This document shows, one piece after another, positions 21,865-32,860 of a stretch of 64,000 bases of DNA; the first letter of the stretch is position 1, and each line of letters opens with the position of its first letter. The position numbers and the translations under genes were made by a program. Where the stretch lies: contig JAKSYS010000272.1 in assembly GCA_022925895.1 (NCBI GenBank), forward strand, positions 1-64,000, read 5' to 3'. Source of the DNA: Fragilaria crotonensis. Its lineage: Eukaryota > Bacillariophyta > Fragilariophyceae > Fragilariales > Fragilariaceae. Under the pieces are notes generated by a model. That model worked only from the letters and a program-made list of their open reading frames with translations. It was not told where the DNA came from and ran no database searches.

Positions 21865-22769
21865 CGGTTCGTTGTTGCGTTGACAATGGAGGTGAGTTTG
21901 ATGGTGGTTGGCAATGTAATCGGCAGTTTGGCCCTGCGTCACAGGGACTATTTAGCTGTCCACACACGACCCATAGAATAGGCCTTGCAGGCGTTTCCTG
22001 TGTCACGAGTTCCTTTGACTGAAAGCAGTGGGGGAAATTGAATCGAGTGATTCGAATGCGAACTCCATCAATCCTATGCGACACTTCGACAGTTTTCCGA
22101 CATCATATTCATGAAAACATCATCAGATAACCAACAAAGAATATGTCTACATGTGACAATGGTTGACTTGCTCATTCTATTGATAAAGCCAGCGATAAGT
22201 GGTCGCATACTGACAACAGTGTAGCCTGGGCGCCACCTTCGATGCTGGATTCTGCCATTATTTACCACATGACACCAAATCGCAATATACGTGACCTTAG
22301 ATTCATCCATCAAACACGACTGTAAACAAGTTCGGTATATCACAGGTCGCAGAATCTTGCATCTGGGGGAAGAATGCTTCACCACTGAAAATTGATAATG
22401 CAGCTTGTATCACATACCATCAGTTGTAGTAAGCGAGTCGTCAACATTTGACAGGGGGCTGTTTGTCCATAGCAACCCACTCGATTCATGCATTCACATG
22501 ACTTTCTGCATTCTTAATGCAAAGCACAAATGACATCGTGGTACTCCGGTTGAATTTCATGAGCAGATTATCAAAGTCACTCTCATTGGCATGATTTTTT
22601 TACAACCACACATACAGTACTTTCATGGACATGTTTTCTTGCTGTATCATTGGGAGTGCCAGGAGTGATTGGAATGAGCAAAGTTATCTTGAAAAAGATG
22701 TGGCATGTGTTACAGAACTGCAATTGGTGCGAATGGAGGGCACTCCCGGCAACATCACATTTTTTGATT
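21865..22769. other. Intergenic region
   Basis: About 900 bases without a supportable gene. Open frames are short, overlapping and motif-free. Unusually for this window, GTAC words are sparse here. Confidence 0.4.
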
Positions 22770-24823
22770 TCAAATACTCGGCGTTTTTCTCTTTCGAGTG
22801 CCTATCACATGAGCACCGCCGGCGGCTACTATGCATTCTCCAATTCCATCCAACTGTGGAGAAGCGACAATTCTAGCTCCAGTCGACAAAAGCGGAGTAA
22901 GGGAATCCTGGTCATTCCCAGTTCCAAGATTACCATGCTCGTTCCAACCACATCCATAGATCATGCCACTCTCGTCCACCCACATCGTCGACTCCGCGCC
23001 GCAAGAAAATGAGTGTATCAAAGGCAATCCTTTCGCCAACTGGGTTGGCGATGCGACATGTCCTGAAATGCCGAGACCCAACTGCCCCTTATCATTGCGT
23101 CCCCAACCAAAGAATAGAACCTTGCCGCATTCGTTCCGATTGGCTAGAACACAATGCGACCATCCGCATTCAATATCAAGAAATCCTGGGCATTCTTTTC
23201 CGAGGAAACCGTCTACCAATTGAGCTGACTGGCACATCGTTCCGGTCGTCGAACGGCCTAGTTGTCCATACTTATTGTCACCCATCGTCCACACTCGGCC
23301 TCGCTCGTCAACGACAACGGTGTGCCGTCGACCGCAGGCAACTCTAACAAGGGCGCTACCATCAGGAGGCTTCCAAGGACTGGGCGGTGCTTGCCCGAAA
23401 CGATTGCATCCGAATGTGATGAGAGAGCCGTCTGACGTTATGCCTGCGGAATGAAAGAGACCTGCAGCAATGTCGATAAAGCGAGTTCCCGGATACAGGG
23501 CAATTGGCAACGGAGTCATCAGTGTGTCCTCGGGAGCACCGACTTGACCGCGACTATTGGATCCAAAGGAATGCAGACCCCCAGTAGTCTTTTCAATGAC
23601 AAGGGTGTGCGAAAATCCCAACGCCATTTTCTCCACAGGAATGTCCAACTTGGGAATGATGGGAAGAGGGTCAATTCCATTACCATGATGATCCACATCA
23701 ACGCGACCCAATTGTCCATGTTCGTTCCATCCCCAAAGAAATAGCTCCCCTGATTCTGTAAGTAAGGCACTATGACCACCACCAGCGCCTATGGATTTCA
23801 CGTTATCATCGGATTCAACTTCAGTGCAGAGGACAATCTCCTTCATTTCGCGTGCGTCTTCTCCGTTATTGACAAGGCATGCATTGTTTGAATCTGATTC
23901 CAATAGAAGTTGATTGTATTGGTTCGAACCACAACCAGAAAGGAAATATAGTTGTTGGCGTTGAAGGCCCTTCGCCATTGCTGCCAACAAGCTCGTTTCT
24001 GTGTCACCGTGGAATTCGTTCGCATAGGTAGTAGCGACGTTTGGATCTGACATGAATCGATCAAGATTGAATAGGTAGTCATCATTTCTCCCTGAAGGAC
24101 CGATCGCTACAGACATGACAGCTGCTGCCATTGGTAAATCAAGGAGAGCTCTTTCCCAAAAGGCTGGATTTTCAGGCGTACCACGATACAGCAAGGCCTT
24201 GACAGCTTTTCCAGTATCGTACTCGATCACCTCCACCACATCACGTGCATATCCCTACGGAAAAATTAGATATTGAAGAAAGGAAGGTTCCAAGCAAATG
24301 GAAGCAACTTACTCCTTTCTCTCGAAAATCCAGCTCAGCCAAGCATGCTTCCACTTGTTCTGGAGGAATTGTATACACCACACCCTCAGTCATGCTGGGC
24401 TTTTCTTCACCATTAGGCGATTGACGATGACTCGCGATCAGCTTGACCTCATCATCAGTCAGTAACGTGCAGACAATACCCGGAAAATTCGGAACGCCCC
24501 GATGATCAGTACTCTTTTGTGCCCAACATCGCTTGTAGCCAATTGCTCTACCCAACTTCGCGGTCACGCCCTCGTTGGCCCAATGCACCATCTCCTGGAC
24601 CCCAACAGAGGGAGCCATAACCGAAGATGCGCAGAGTATCTTGACTCAAATACTCGTCCACGGCCTCTTCGTTGTGACTGGGAACCCCACCGCCGACGTA
24701 TATTTGCTGAATGGGATCCCATACGGCTCCCGTGGGTTGAGTTGCGGATGACATTTTGGTAACAGGGCGAAGCGCAATTGTAGTGGCAGCAGTGACGAAG
24801 ACAGTGCAAAACAGAAGTTTCAT
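22770..24823 (-). CDS. ChaC gamma-glutamylcyclotransferase fused to an RCC1 beta-propeller
   Basis: Two domains in one predicted protein of about 660 residues. It starts at ATG 24823 with a signal-like MKLLFCTVFVTAATTIALRP. The ChaC domain shows LRIFGYGSLCWGPG (substrate loop), AIGYKRCWAQKSTDHRGVP and LDFREKGGYARDVVEV with the catalytic-type glutamate. ChaC enzymes cleave glutathione to 5-oxoproline and Cys-Gly. A 58-nt intron (24255-24312) splits that last motif, which ties the two parts to one transcript. After YRGTPENPAF come RCC1 repeats: GCGSNQYNQL, FLWGWNEHGQLG, SFGSNSRGQVG, TFGCNRFGQ, TMGDNKYGQLG, FFGWGRNDKGQLG and GCGWNEHGNLG, about seven blades. One frame change lies near 24580 at a GGG run in the ChaC part. 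The propeller is uninterrupted. Confidence 0.85.
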
Positions 24824-25343
24824 TAGCTGGATAGACCACCAATGTGATGCTTTGGATCGTTTTCCTCTTGCCGAGGGGGTACTTTGATGAAACTAGTACG
24901 TTACCGACTTATCAAGTCCATCGTCTGTTGCATGAGTCGCCGCACTCGGACACGACTTACGTCTTGAAATCCCTCATTCGACATTTGGCATCACTCACTG
25001 GAACCAGTATGGAGCCGTATGGAGTATGGAGTATGGAGTACTCGTACGCCTGTAGTGGCAGAGTGAGAAACAGTACGAGGAGCACTCTCCCGACTCCCGA
25101 CTCCAGACGCGAGAATACCGGTACATCGTAGCAGTAAAATGTACTCTGAGTACTCCAGTACAATTGTACTACTCTGAATAGAGTGGTATACGCAGTAGCA
25201 TGTACTTCGAATTGTACTCCCAGTAGCACTTTGTGCCGGTGTCTTATTACACCTCTCCTCTACGATATATTGCAAAACAGACCACGGCAAGCCAACTGCG
25301 ACAAGCAAGAATCATTTTCTGCATTGCTATCTCTGTGCTTGGA
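24824..25343. other. Intergenic region between divergent genes
   Basis: About 520 bases, rich in GTAC palindromes and TATGGAGTA repeats around 25010-25220. It must contain promoters for both flanking genes. No gene recognised. Confidence 0.4.
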
Positions 25344-26489
25344 ATGTTGCTCGGCATTATTCTCGTCATCTTGCATTCCGTCGCTCCTTCGCCGCAATTA
25401 ACACCATCAAATACCATGCCAGACATTGGAGGTGCCATAAACGAAAAGACTCGTAGCTGGACAGCGACAAAGGCTGAAATCCAAGAATCGACATCATTTT
25501 CCAGAAAATCCTTAGCTCATCTGCTACATGCCCTGGAGGGGCTGGACCGTTACCCCAACTACTTGAATCGCTGGAATGAGCGAGATATGGATGAATTGGA
25601 ACTTTCACTACAAGACCAATTGGAAAAAGTTAGACAGCAGCGTGGAACGATTCGAGCGAGGAGAACTGCCATCATGAATTTGACGGAATCTCTCATGCCA
25701 ATAACCTTACAACAACCCACTTCCTGGGAGCAGGTCAGGCTTATCTTGGATCCTGCTTTTGAAAAACCGTCTTTCAGTCACGGCAATTTCGAAACCAGCC
25801 ACCTTCACTTCACAATGTCTTGTCAGGACAGAATTCAGTGCAGCTAGATGCCCATTTATTGGAAACCTTGATGGAACCAGAGGTATACGATGTGTATTCA
25901 CTGCCCGTGTTCCGACCAACCTTTTGCGATGAGATACGAAGATACATCGAATCATTTCCAAATTGGGGACGTGTCACTCCATATGGGTACAAGGCCGATT
26001 GATTTAGACAACGTTGGCCTAAGTTGGATCAACGACTTACTTCTACATCTAGTGGCTCGTCCCATCTCACACCATCTTTACAAAGATACCGAGTGCGGGG
26101 GAAATGATTTGGACTGGCGACATGGCTACGTGGCTTCATACGCAGCAAATTCCGATACTCGAAATCGACTTGTGGCTCACACGGACGATTCTGAAGTCAC
26201 ACTAAACATCGGTCTAGGCGAAGACTTTCAAGGAGGTCAGTTGGAGTTTTCCGGGCTTCGAGGAGACGGTGATCAAAAGCTTTTAGGCGGGTGCGTGCCC
26301 GTTCAAGGCCGGGCCATTATCCATGCAGGCCGCCATTTTCATCAGGTTACGAGGGTGACAAAAGGGGATCGATTTGCTTTGATTCTGTGGGCTCGGTCAT
26401 GGAACGGGATCAGAGCACAAACGTGCCCTTGTTGCTGGCTGAATCGGCGACAAGACAATGCTTGCATCTGTGGGTCTCGATGGAACTAA
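25344..26489 (+). CDS. 2OG-Fe(II) oxygenase with N-terminal membrane anchor, frame interrupted
   Basis: The first ATG in the opening frame is 25344, giving a short hydrophobic anchor (MLLGIILVILHSVA), though an upstream exon cannot be excluded. A coiled, charged segment follows (ERDMDELELSLQDQLEKVRQ). The oxygenase part has LPVFRPTFCDEIRRYIESF, then the iron-binding HTDDSEVTLNIGL and a GGQLEF strand, then GRAIIHAGRHFHQVTRVTKGDR with the distal histidine and the arginine-type 2OG contact, ending in a cysteine-rich tail (CPCCWLNRR, ACICG). The frame changes near 25795 and near 25987, beside TTT/AAA and GGG runs. The conserved core lies in one frame. Likely a lysyl/prolyl-hydroxylase-like enzyme of the secretory pathway; substrate unknown. 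Confidence 0.72.
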
Positions 26490-26897
26490 ATGATGCATCT
26501 TGCATCTGTCTCCATGGCTCCAATTTTACTTGAATATAATAAATGTGGGTTCTTCAATTTGTACTTCGCACAGTAACAACTAAATGAACTGGGTACAGTA
26601 CTACTACAATCTAACAGTATGATCAGGTGTACAGTAGCACATGAAGACCATAGACTGGGTACGTACCTGGTACTGGTACCAGCCCTGATGATACAGCGGA
26701 GCGCATGCCATCATTTTTACAGTCGACTTTGTTACAAATCATACATCTACAGTTTATTACTCCATCGACACCGAACACAAATAAAACACCGTACCAGGTC
26801 GTTCGCGAACCCCCATGTTGTGATCAATGTTGTCCTCCCTTAATCCTGTCATAGCTGTTCACTCTACAATCTGCGCTTTGCGTCATATCATCTCATC
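26490..26897. other. Intergenic region
   Basis: About 400 bases upstream of GatB, with a few GTAC/GGTACC words at 26590-26690. Nothing else recognised. Confidence 0.4.
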
Positions 26898-28668
26898 ATG
26901 ATTAGATTGACTGTTAGATCTGCTAATCTTGGCAAGCAGTTTTGGAGAAATCCTGTGCGATCCAAATCACACCGTTGCTTGTCGACCCAGCTACATGTCG
27001 ACCTCGAGACTGGAATCGTTTCGCGAGGCAAGGATCCTCTCTACCAGACCATAATTGGTATGGAAGTTCACGCTCAATTAGATATACCCACCAAGCTATT
27101 CTCTCCAGCACCACGAAGTTTTTCCCGTGTCCCAAACTCGTGCGTGCATCCACTTGATGTGGGAGTTCCCGGTTTCCTCCCGGTCCTTTCCCAAGCCGCT
27201 GTGCACGCTGCCATTCTGACGGCAGCGGCATGTCGTTGCGAAATTCAGTATACATCTCGATTTGAGAGAAAGCATTACTTTTATGCCGACCTTCCGCTTG
27301 GTTATCAAATGACACAGCAACGATGGCCGTTGGCTCGAAATGGCACTCTCGTCTGTCGGCGACGCGTTTCGAAGGAAACAAGAAAGTAAGACGAAGGACG
27401 ATGATCAATTCATATCTGTTGGCATTGATCGAATTCAAATAGAGCAGGATACTGGAAAAACAACGACTGTTTCGAGAAGGACTCTAATGGTGCAACTATC
27501 ACTCAATCTCGAGTGGACTTCAATCGAGCCGGATGTGCATTGGTAGAGATTGTTTTTGATCCAGACGTGCGCTCCGCCAACGATGCAGCAGCAGTTGTGA
27601 CGACATTACGTGATTTGCTCAAGCACATTGGCACATGCGATGGTCGCATGGAGGAGGGTTCCTTACGGTGTGACTTGAATGTGTCGATAGCGCCTTGGGA
27701 TTCCAATGAGGAACCAATAGACACGGAAAACCCGTTTCTCAGATTGTTGCCCCCGGGACAGGGCATCGTGTGGAGGTGAAGAATCTAAATTCCATGAAGC
27801 AAATCGTCGCGGCTGCCGAATATGAAGCGAAGCGTCAGGCCAGCGCGCACCTTGAAACCCAACCAAAAACGAGACTAGGACGTTTGACGTCAAGACCGGT
27901 AAGACTGTTCTCATCCGATCCAAGGAAGGAGCTGTTGATTATCGATTCATGCCCGAACCTGATATGCCACCATTAGTCTTGAACGAGGACGTTCTGGACG
28001 GCTTGTCGGTCAACGACTTTGTTGCTAAGAGGATGCCTGAGTTGCCTGAAGCAACTGTAGAACGATTGAAGAATGACTTTGGTTTGCCACAAGATGTGGC
28101 TATTGTGATAACGGGTGACCCACCTGCGATTGCCTTCTACGAGGAGGCAGTACGAGTGGCGCAGCACGCGTTGGGTGGTGGATCAAGAAAGCTGGGCAAG
28201 ACTGTGTCGAATTGGCTATGCAACGATCTCTTCGGTCTTGTGAAAGAGGCTGCCGAGGACGAAGAGCTGGCGAGTGTTCAGCACTCGGCGGTGTCACCTT
28301 CTCAGTTGGGAGAATTGGTGGTATTGCTGGAAGAGGGTACAGTCTCGACACCTATGGGAAAGAAGCTGTTGGTGGCGATGTACAAGGAAGATATTGGTAG
28401 GAGTCCACGGGAGATCGCAGATGAAAGAGATTGGAAGGTTATCTCTGATTTGGATCAGTTGAAACGTATCTGCCGAGCGGTTGTCAACGATACTGCCAAC
28501 ATGTTACAAGTGGAACAATACAAAACAGGAGGGCGAGAGGCACAGAGGATCAAGAAGTTTTTCGTCGGAAAAATTATGGCAGCCAGCAGAGGCAACGCAC
28601 ACCCAGAGCTCCTCCAAGATGCACTAGATGAGGTTTTAGACGAAGTAGCACCAGGTGTTGAAGACTAA
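26898..28668 (+). CDS. GATB: GatB, Asp/Glu-tRNA(Asn/Gln) amidotransferase subunit B, frame interrupted
   Basis: Organellar subunit that, with GatA and GatC, converts Glu-tRNA(Gln) to Gln-tRNA(Gln). It starts at ATG 26898 with a basic presequence ([20 protein letters not shown]). The full family pattern is present across frames: [89 protein letters not shown], and the C-terminal YqeY-like tail [19 protein letters not shown]. The frame changes four times, near 27355, 27458 (A5), 27750 (C5) and 27867 (A5). Three of the four are at 5-base homopolymers, and sequence on both sides remains conserved. No intron of normal size fits. Residual assembly indels are the likeliest cause. Its stop abuts the stop of the convergent Nudix gene. 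Confidence 0.85.
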
Positions 28669-29400
28669 CTATTCTATTTCACCCATTTCTCGTAGCTTCT
28701 CCATGGCTAGCAAAGCAGCCCAACTTGCCACAACATTCATGTCTCCACGGCGAATCATGCGCATAATCTCTTCCACAGAGACGTTGGATAAGATTTCAAT
28801 ATCCTCTTCGTTATCAAGCGGTCGGGGGTTGGTGACATGCTGTGCGTCAATGACCAAGTAAGGGTGAATCATGGTTGTAGCATATTTGTCCATGGCCATC
28901 GGTGATTCCAGCAGCGAATGCCATGTTCCTCCCGATAAATGAAGCTCCTCTTCCAGTTCATGTTCTGCCGCAATCCTGGCATCCGAATCATGTTTGTCCT
29001 CAATCAACCCCGCCGCCAACCCATTTAAGACTTGATTGGGACCAGGATTGTATTCTCGGCACAGAGTGGCAGTTTTTGTCGACGAATCCCATGCAAAAAT
29101 AATGGCAGTTCCGGCTCCTTTCTGACCAACCACGTCAAAGTCAATAACCTTTCCATTCGGCGTTCGCACCAAGCGCTGGTACAAGATTCGCCAACGAGAA
29201 TAGAGAATGTTTTCTTCTAATACTTCATACTCTAAGTGGTCACTTGCCGGATTCGTCGAGTTGCTGCTATTACCTCCTCGGAATCCTCTGAGAAATGCCA
29301 ACGTTAACGGAAACTGCCCTTCGGATTGTTGCGCTGCAATCTGGACAGAGGAGAACAATAGCCATGCCAAACCCAACGGACGCAAGGCACGCCACAGCAT
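28669..29400 (-). CDS. Nudix hydrolase with signal peptide
   Basis: Single-exon gene of 243 residues from ATG 29400. The N-terminus (MLWRALRPLGLAWLLFSSVQIAA) is a signal peptide or signal anchor. The Nudix region follows VGQKGAGTAIIFAWD, with LCREYNPGPNQVLNGLAAGLIE leading into the box-like helix AAEHELEEELHLSGG. The canonical REUXEE reads HELEEE, so the usual arginine is histidine while the metal-binding glutamates remain. The layout (GxGxAIIFAWD strand, then RxYxPG, then the Nudix helix) resembles ADP-ribose/sugar-nucleotide pyrophosphatases. Substrate unknown. The stop codon at 28669 directly abuts the GatB stop at 28668. Confidence 0.8.
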   Translation of the reverse strand: MLWRALRPLGLAWLLFSSVQIAAQQSEGQFPLTLAFLRGFRGGNSSNSTNPASDHLEYEVLEENILYSRWRILYQRLVRTPNGKVIDFDVVGQKGAGTAIIFAWDSSTKTATLCREYNPGPNQVLNGLAAGLIEDKHDSDARIAAEHELEEELHLSGGTWHSLLESPMAMDKYATTMIHPYLVIDAQHVTNPRPLDNEEDIEILSNVSVEEIMRMIRRGDMNVVASWAALLAMEKLREMGEIE

Positions 29401-29780
29401 GTTGACTTTCTGGTCAAGCGACGAGGTTTTTCAAAATTGTCACGTGGCGATTATCTCAACACGGGACTTGCGAACCAATGATGCGAGGACACGACAGAAA
29501 TGGACTCGTGAATGGGAAAATGTTGGTATGAAATACAAGGTACAAGTACTCTACTAGTATCATACCAACTATGCATACAACACAGTATGCTGGTTGAATG
29601 CCAGTGGTGTTCAGCGTTCCCAGTGACCGCCATACCCATTAGTTGCAAACTCTCTTCCCGCGAACGATTCCATTGGAATCTCGAACAGTCCTACTTTTTG
29701 TCGACGTAATGACCATGACGGTCGCTAAGCTGTTTGTGTCTCTCTTTTATCTGTTCGTCGCCGCCTCGGCGTAGGACAGT
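29401..29780. other. Short divergent promoter region
   Basis: About 380 bases between the divergent Nudix and DnaJ genes. It includes a 21-codon open frame at 29709-29774 that reads as a signal peptide (described separately). Nothing else recognised. Confidence 0.5.
29709..29774 (+). other. Signal-peptide-like upstream ORF in frame with the DnaJ gene
   Basis: ATG 29709 opens MTMTVAKLFVSLFYLFVAASA, a textbook signal peptide with an ASA cleavage site, then TAG at 29772-29774. It is in the same frame as the TPR-DnaJ start at 29781, with only one stop and two codons between. Either the co-chaperone is really ER-targeted and the stop is an error or a variant, or this is a regulatory upstream ORF. 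Confidence 0.55.
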
Positions 29781-31218
29781 ATGTCAGCTGGTAAGCTGCG
29801 TTCAATGGGAGAAGAAGCATTCATTGCTGGACAATACGACGACGCTCTCAAATACTATGGCCAGGCCGTGGGCTTGGAGCCAGAGAATGCGATCAATCAC
29901 TTCAAACTCTTTCGCGTTCATCAACGCATGCGCAGATATGCAGAAGCCTTGAAAAATCTTACTCGAGCTCTCGAATTGAAACCTGACTCCGACGATTATC
30001 GTCTTCAAAAGGTTAAATTGTTGAAAAGTCTTGGCCAATGCGAGGAAGCTCTTATCGTCGTGCAGCCCCTCAAAGGACAGGACGATCTACAAGAACAAGT
30101 CAAAAGTTGCGCGGAAGACATACAATCTGCTCAGCAGATGATATTCGCCGAAAAGTGGCAGGAAGCCGCCCACTATTTGGATCGCGCAATGAAGCATGTC
30201 GAGCAAGCGACGGACTTGACGTTTCAAAGAGCTCAGGCAATGTATCATCTTGGTGATTACTACGGTACAATCAGCGATCTGGGGCGCGTTTTGAAGGCCC
30301 ATTCAAATCATATAGAAGCGTATGAACTGCGAGGACAGGCTTACTTCCGACTCGGTGATCACGACACTGCCGTGAACCATTATCGGGAGGGGTTGAAGCT
30401 CGATCCAGAGCACAAGGGATGCAAAGCTGGCCATAAATTCGTCAAGAGCATCGAGAAGAAAAACAAACGCGGTGATGATGCGTTTGCTAAGGGAAATTAC
30501 GAGGAAGCGCTTTCCAATTGGTGGCAAGCAATTGAGATCGATACTACGCACGTCGCATTTTTTAGACCCACTTTGCTCAAGATTGTCAAGGCGCACACTA
30601 AGTTAGGGCAGCACGATAAGGCGATCGAAGAAGCAACGAAGCACGTTAATAATGTTGAAACAGTTGAGGGATTGTACGCACTTGCAGAAGCACAACAGGG
30701 TGGGGATAAGTATCAAGATGCTGTGAACACTTATCGCCGAGCAGCCGAAATTGCGGTACGTTCCCAGGGCGTTCAGAGCGTTGTGTCACCCGCGTCAGAT
30801 TTGTATTCGTTCTTATCTTTTACTTGTTCTATAGCCTGAAGATCAGAAGCAGGATGCGCAACAAAAACTTAGAGAAGCAGAGGTTGCCTTGAAGCAATCA
30901 AAGGAAAAGAACTACTACAAGATTTTGGGTTTGTCGCGTCAGGCGACTAAGAGTGAAATCAAGAAGTCCTACCGTGAGCTGGCACTAAAATGGCATCCTG
31001 ACAAGAATACCGACAACGTGGAGGAAGCAGAGAAAATGTTCCAAGACATTGGCGAAGCCTACGAAGTGTTGTCTAATGACGAAAACCGTGCCAAGTACGA
31101 CAGAGGCGAACCTGTGTTTGAGAACCAGGGTGGGGGAGGTGGCCAGCACAACGCGCACCAATTTTTCCATCAGCACTTCCAGCAAGGCGGCCAACGCTTT
31201 CACTTTCGGCATGGGTAA
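29781..31218 (+). CDS. TPR-DnaJ co-chaperone, P58IPK/DNAJC3- or DNAJC7-like
   Basis: Two exons (29781-30755 and 30835-31218; 79-nt intron 30756-30834, phase 0) encode 452 residues. About eight or nine TPR units fill residues 1-325 (for example [32 protein letters not shown] and [16 protein letters not shown]). A J-domain follows ([23 protein letters not shown] in KWHPDKN, then [14 protein letters not shown]). The end is glycine/histidine-rich. Such proteins hold unfolded clients and stimulate Hsp70. Without a signal peptide it would be cytosolic (DNAJC7-like). If the in-frame upstream signal peptide is used it would be ER-lumenal (P58IPK-like). The start at 29781 is the first ATG after the stop. 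Confidence 0.88.
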
Positions 31219-32860
31219 CTTCTTGACTTTCAATCCAATAAGCATCCGCATTGTCTACCTGGTACCATCGATAACAGTTTACCGTCGTCAAAAGCCGCGT
31301 CTAAGGAATAGGTCAAATCAATCGAATATCGAATGCCACAGTTACCACGTCGAATGATGCGTTATTGAACAGTTACTTTTGATACATACCGTACTGGAGG
31401 AATCAAGCAAAGGAGGTAGCACCTGTTGTTGATCCCAAGCAATTGCTAGCGATCCACACCTAGTTTCCATTCCTACTCCTCCTTGACATTTTTGATGATG
31501 ATGGCAATTGCTAATGCACAAATTGATCAAAAGGATACTACTCACTTCCACCATGCAAGAATACATTTGTTCTTTGTCAGTGCTGTGGCTTTAACCGTTA
31601 ACCACTATAAGTAGAACTCTGTCTTAAGGTACTGAGTACTTATTTTCTGCAATACACAAATGTGCTCTTGAGACAAGTTGCATTTACCCCATACTGTAGT
31701 ATATGACTCACTTTATTTTATGGTGAGTGCAATGTATGTTGCAGTTCCCAAAATGCTGGTACTATTCTTGTTGGAATTGATATGCCCCATGCTTGGTATC
31801 AGGGCTTCCCAGTACATGTGCTGGTTGTTAGTACAATGTTGTACAATGCATTAGTACAAAAGCTAAACTTTCCAGGAGTTTACTAATACTGCATTGTTAG
31901 TTCATGACAGTACATCAGTACACAGTGCAGATTCTAAATGTTGTCCGACGCAATGCGCCAGTATGCATTACATGTCGATGGTCATCATGAGCGCTGCATG
32001 CATGATGGTCTGCATGCATAAACAGAAAATGGAAGCAAGAAGTTCAATCTCTCAGCTTGACATGGTTCTTGCAGTTAAAGTGCTTCAACTAGTTGAGGAG
32101 ATGTCATCCACTTCAACCACAGCTGTTGCTACATTGACATGGCCGCCAATTGAACACGTCAGCATCACATTTCTGATTGCAACAAACATAACCATAGTAT
32201 GATGAGCTCAGAGACGCAAGCAAATATCACCAAACAATTTACTGTTGTTCAGTGTTAAGTCCCAATTAAAGTCAAAAAATTCTTTACAGGGAAGCTGAGA
32301 AGCCTTGTTTGGAACTATGACATAGTAGTACGCGTATTTACTACTCGAGTACCAGTATGATACTGTACTAAGCACTTTGCATAGCGTAGTAGTGATGTAG
32401 CGGACCCGAAGACTGAATGAGAAAGCTCGGGTTGGTGTCGTATTCAGTTAAACTTCATCAAGGTGCATAGATAAAAGATGAATTTACAAAATATATATAT
32501 ACTGTGTATATAAATCACACACTTTTACATCACATTCGTAACGGGACTGTGACGTCGTTTGAGTTCAACATCGTTCACACGAACGTGGACAAATATATCG
32601 ATCGCATCGATCATGTGGCAAACGCCTACCGGTAGACTACCTGGTAGCACGACTCGTGTCTCGTGTCTTGTGGTCGTTTCAACTCCGTTATCTCAGATTT
32701 CAGGAAGTCGCTCCCATCCTACTCGTACTATCATACAGTAAAAAGTAAAAGGAACGCCGTAGTTACGAGTTCAAGTTTATTCGGCAACCGCATAAGTTGA
32801 AAATTCGTGACAACAGAATCAACTCATCTGCAATCTTCCTCATCACCATTCCTCGCCATC
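31219..32860. other. Long intergenic region
   Basis: About 1.64 kb without a convincing gene. Positions 31640-32290 are plain AT-rich sequence like that at 850-2050 and 59600-60500. Positions 32330-32390 have GTAC words, and a TATATATATACTGTGTATATA stretch lies near 32490. No transposase recognised. Confidence 0.4.

Noticed and set aside
31640-32290. Plain AT-rich stretch similar in style to 850-2050 and 59600-60500
   Set aside because: I could not align these regions to one another by eye beyond composition, so I did not call a repeat family.
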